Source: Mycobacteroides immunogenum
GTDB lineage: Bacteria; Actinomycetota; Actinomycetes; Mycobacteriales; Mycobacteriaceae
Length of the DNA: 64,000 nt
Assembly (NCBI RefSeq): GCF_001605725.1
Contig: NZ_CP011530.1
Coordinates: 124,001-188,000, forward strand
Direction of reading: 5' to 3'
Part shown: piece after piece, positions 62,119 to 64,000 of the stretch
Numbering within the stretch: position 1 is the first letter of the stretch
Layout of the letters: every line of letters begins with the position of its first letter
Made by a program: the position numbers and the translations under genes
The notes under the pieces: generated by a model
What the model saw: the letters and a program-made list of their open reading frames with translations, nothing else
What the model was told of the DNA's origin: nothing
The model's database searches: none

Positions 62119-63348
62119 TCAGGGAGTCGGTGTGGCCGGGTCGGGCAAGAGGTCTGCGGGAACTTGTTGGCCGGTGCGCAGGGCGTCGAAAAGGCGGGCC
62201 GAGGCGTCCTGGTCCCAGGTGACGATGTCGCCCGCCCAGTTCGACGAGAACGAACCGATGGGGATCGTCAGATTCTGTACCGAACCCGCTAGCGCCCAGC
62301 CCAATTGAGCCAGATTCCAGCTGTGATCGCCCTCGGCGATAGTGATCGCGTCGGCGGTCGAGGTGGCAAGCGGATACCACCGGAACGGATTGGCCCACAC
62401 CGCAGGACTGCTCATCCGGTGAAACAGTGCGGCCATGAAGGCGCGCTGATGCGTCATCCGATCCAGATCGGCGCGGGGTGTGGCCCGGCTGCGTACGTAC
62501 CCAAGTGCGTTGGGCCCGTTGAGAATTTGGCAGCCTGGGGCTAGGTCGACGCCGGCCAGGGGATCGTCGATAGCCTCGTCGAGGCACAGCGAGACGCCAC
62601 CGATCGCATCGACTACGGAGGCGAATCCGCTGAATCCGATTTCCGCGTAGTGGTCTATGCGCAGGCCGGTGGCCTGTTCCACGGTCTGGGTGAGCAGCGC
62701 CGCACCCCCGAGGGAAAACGCGGCATTGAGTTTGTTGCTGCCGTTCTCGGGGATGGGGAGGTACGAGTCGCGGGGGAGCGAGATCATGGTGGCCGCCCCG
62801 CCGTCGTAGAACGCGGGTATGTGTACCAACAGGATGGTGTCGGTGCGGCCGTCACCGATGTCTCCCCCGGTGGTCAGCTCGGCCTCCTGCGCCGGGGTCA
62901 GGCCCTGACGGCTATCGGAACCGACTAACAGCCAGTTGGTTCCGCTGCCCGGTGCGGGACGGTCCGGGTAGTCGTTCACCGCGTTGACGTGGTGTAACCG
63001 TCCGTCGAGCCAGAATGCCGTGCCGATGACGGTGCAGAATCCGAGCAGTAGGACGGTCAGGGCCAGCGCGAAGGCGCGCCGTATCCAGGTTCCCCACCGC
63101 CGCTTGCGCGGCGGACGTGTGGGGGGTGGGGGAGCCGGCGGCGGGGCAGCAGTGCGCCGCGATCGTGGCTCGCGCGCTACCGGCCGTGCCGGCGGTGGTT
63201 GCCTGCGTGGTGGTGGCGGCGGTGGACCGGGCCTGGGCGGTGGATTCACCGGAGGTGGCGGTGCCGGTTGGGGACGGCGCCGGATGACCTGGCTGTCCTC
63301 CCGGCGGTCGGGGCGCCGACCGCGGAAGGGAATGGTGGGCTCGGTCAT
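62119..63348 (-). CDS. LytR-CpsA-Psr (LCP) family cell-wall ligase (Rv3840 homologue)
   Basis: A 409-residue membrane protein: a cytosolic, very Pro-rich N-terminus (about 20-80), one transmembrane helix (about 93-113) and an outer LCP domain with RTDTILLVHI, ISLPRDSYLPIP, NKLNAAFSLGG and RSRATPRADLDRMTHQR, which hold the conserved Arg and Asp for pyrophosphate lipid binding. LCP enzymes transfer arabinogalactan or teichoic polymers onto peptidoglycan. ATG 63348 is chosen; the upstream frame runs into the CPBP gene. It is followed by the second ferritin gene after 18 bases. Confidence 0.9.
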   Translation of the reverse strand: MTEPTIPFRGRRPDRREDSQVIRRRPQPAPPPPVNPPPRPGPPPPPPRRQPPPARPVAREPRSRRTAAPPPAPPPPTRPPRKRRWGTWIRRAFALALTVLLLGFCTVIGTAFWLDGRLHHVNAVNDYPDRPAPGSGTNWLLVGSDSRQGLTPAQEAELTTGGDIGDGRTDTILLVHIPAFYDGGAATMISLPRDSYLPIPENGSNKLNAAFSLGGAALLTQTVEQATGLRIDHYAEIGFSGFASVVDAIGGVSLCLDEAIDDPLAGVDLAPGCQILNGPNALGYVRSRATPRADLDRMTHQRAFMAALFHRMSSPAVWANPFRWYPLATSTADAITIAEGDHSWNLAQLGWALAGSVQNLTIPIGSFSSNWAGDIVTWDQDASARLFDALRTGQQVPADLLPDPATPTP

Positions 63349-63371
63349 CGGGGGTGTCCCATGAGATGAGG

Positions 63372-64000
63372 CTAATGGAGCCAGCCCAGGTGATCCCGGA
63401 GCAACGCGAACCCGACGAATGCCACCGTATCTATCACGCCATGGGCGACGACCAGGGGCCATAGCCGTCCGGTGCGGTGCCATACGTATCCGAAGAGCAG
63501 GCCCATCACGAGGTTCCCGACACCCGCCGAGACACCTTGATACAGGTGATAGCAACCACGTAGCAGTGCCGAGGACGCGATGGCGGCCGTCGCGCCGTAA
63601 CCGAGTTGGCGCAGACGCGTCTGCAGATACGCGACGACCACCACCTCCTCGGCCCATCCGTTTGCGAATGCGGACAGCACCAATACGGGCACCCGCCACC
63701 AGGTGTCATCGAGCGAGGCGGGAATGACCTGGACGCTCATGCCCATCCAGCGCGCACCGACGTACAAGGCCAGACCCGGCAGTCCGACGAGTGCTGCCAG
63801 GCCCAGCGCGCCCAGGCCGTCGGTCCGCCAGCGCCAGCGGCCGAGTCCGATCGAGGACGGGCTGTATCCGCTGCGCCACAGCAGATACACCGCAAGCGCA
63901 CCCCACGCCACCAGTCGGGTGATGGACACCAGGTTCAGCCCCAGGTCAATCAGACCGAGCTCGGCGCGGCGCGGATTGAGGGCGACGGTCTGGTTCGCCA
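63372..64000 (-). CDS. CPBP family intramembrane metalloprotease (partial, runs off the edge)
   Basis: At least 209 codons. Membrane helices, AEEVVVVAYLQTRL (first metal-binding motif), LRGCYHLYQG (second) and VVAHGVIDTVAF (third His) mark a CPBP/Rce1-type protease. The frame stays open without a stop to the right edge (reading ANQTVALNPRRAELGLIDLG upstream of the possible GTG 63929), so the true start lies outside the window. CPBP proteins process prenylated or membrane proteins or give bacteriocin self-immunity; substrate unknown. It is 23 bases upstream of the LCP start, so the two may be one operon. Confidence 0.85.
   Translation of the reverse strand, partial: ANQTVALNPRRAELGLIDLGLNLVSITRLVAWGALAVYLLWRSGYSPSSIGLGRWRWRTDGLGALGLAALVGLPGLALYVGARWMGMSVQVIPASLDDTWWRVPVLVLSAFANGWAEEVVVVAYLQTRLRQLGYGATAAIASSALLRGCYHLYQGVSAGVGNLVMGLLFGYVWHRTGRLWPLVVAHGVIDTVAFVGFALLRDHLGWLH

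Overview
The window reads as chromosome from a rapidly growing mycobacterium, most likely the Mycobacteroides (M. abscessus / M. chelonae) group. It is GC-rich, genes are packed with ATGA/GTGA overlaps, and it carries mycobacterial hallmark genes (EspR, EthA, BfrB, GlpQ1, SodA, the Rv3852 H-NS-like protein, an LCP protein, mycofactocin-type dehydrogenases). The backbone gltB-gltD-PHP-ethA-rraA-hns-Rv3850-espR-Rv3847-sodA-Rv3843c-glpQ1-bfrB-Rv3840 follows, as I recall it, the M. tuberculosis order Rv3859c to Rv3840, with accessory blocks inserted at several joints. Family and orthologue names come from recognising sequence, not from a search.

Region 1 (1-3.3 kb): tail of an unknown gene, a GntR/FCD regulator overlapping an MFS exporter, a DUF1304 membrane protein and a convergent two-domain rhodanese. 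Region 2 (3.3-15.2 kb): a compact catabolic island with a Baeyer-Villiger-type monooxygenase translationally coupled to mycofactocin-type SDRs, HsaA-like and HsaC-like ring-A enzymes, an IclR regulator, an HSL-type esterase, a small Cys protein, KshA, KstD, and PadR and MarR regulators. Together these could form a steroid route: BVMO and esterase remove an acyl side chain, SDRs oxidise alcohols, KstD and KshA open ring B, HsaA/HsaC-like enzymes open ring A. Region 3 (15.2-22.5 kb): a DUF1254 lipoprotein, TetR with a TauD-type dioxygenase around a perfect operator palindrome, alkaline phosphatase, and an SDR / PF10118 diiron-like protein / ferredoxin-reductase operon.

Region 4 (23-35.2 kb): glutamate synthase gltBD, a new 46-codon small gene, an MPT64-like secreted protein, a methionine aminopeptidase paralogue facing an XRE regulator across twin palindromes, a GT87 mannosyltransferase with a membrane-anchored partner, and a PHP hydrolase. 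Region 5 (35.2-43.5 kb): a TetR-controlled oxidative operon (atypical FMO, mycofactocin-type SDR, CYP125-like P450, methyltransferase) placed where ethR would be expected, then ethA, a TetR, an enoyl-CoA hydratase and an unlisted 55-codon gene. Region 6 (43.5-53.3 kb): sugar-lactone oxidase, PLP aldolase, rraA, H-NS-like protein, the CopC/YcnI copper pair, DUF6474, a repeat-rich surface protein, an ImmA peptidase with a membrane partner, and espR.

Region 7 (53.3-64 kb): a gene-poor 1.2 kb gap, an Rv3847 homologue, a superoxide dismutase with Gln145 (predicting manganese), a small membrane protein, msrA, a cluster of DnaA-box-like sites, a rhodanese, a zinc-ribbon DUF4328 protein, glpQ1, a methyltransferase, two differently controlled ferritin paralogues (bfrB with an IdeR box), an LCP transferase and a CPBP protease running off the right edge. 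No tRNA, rRNA, CRISPR or intact insertion sequence was seen.
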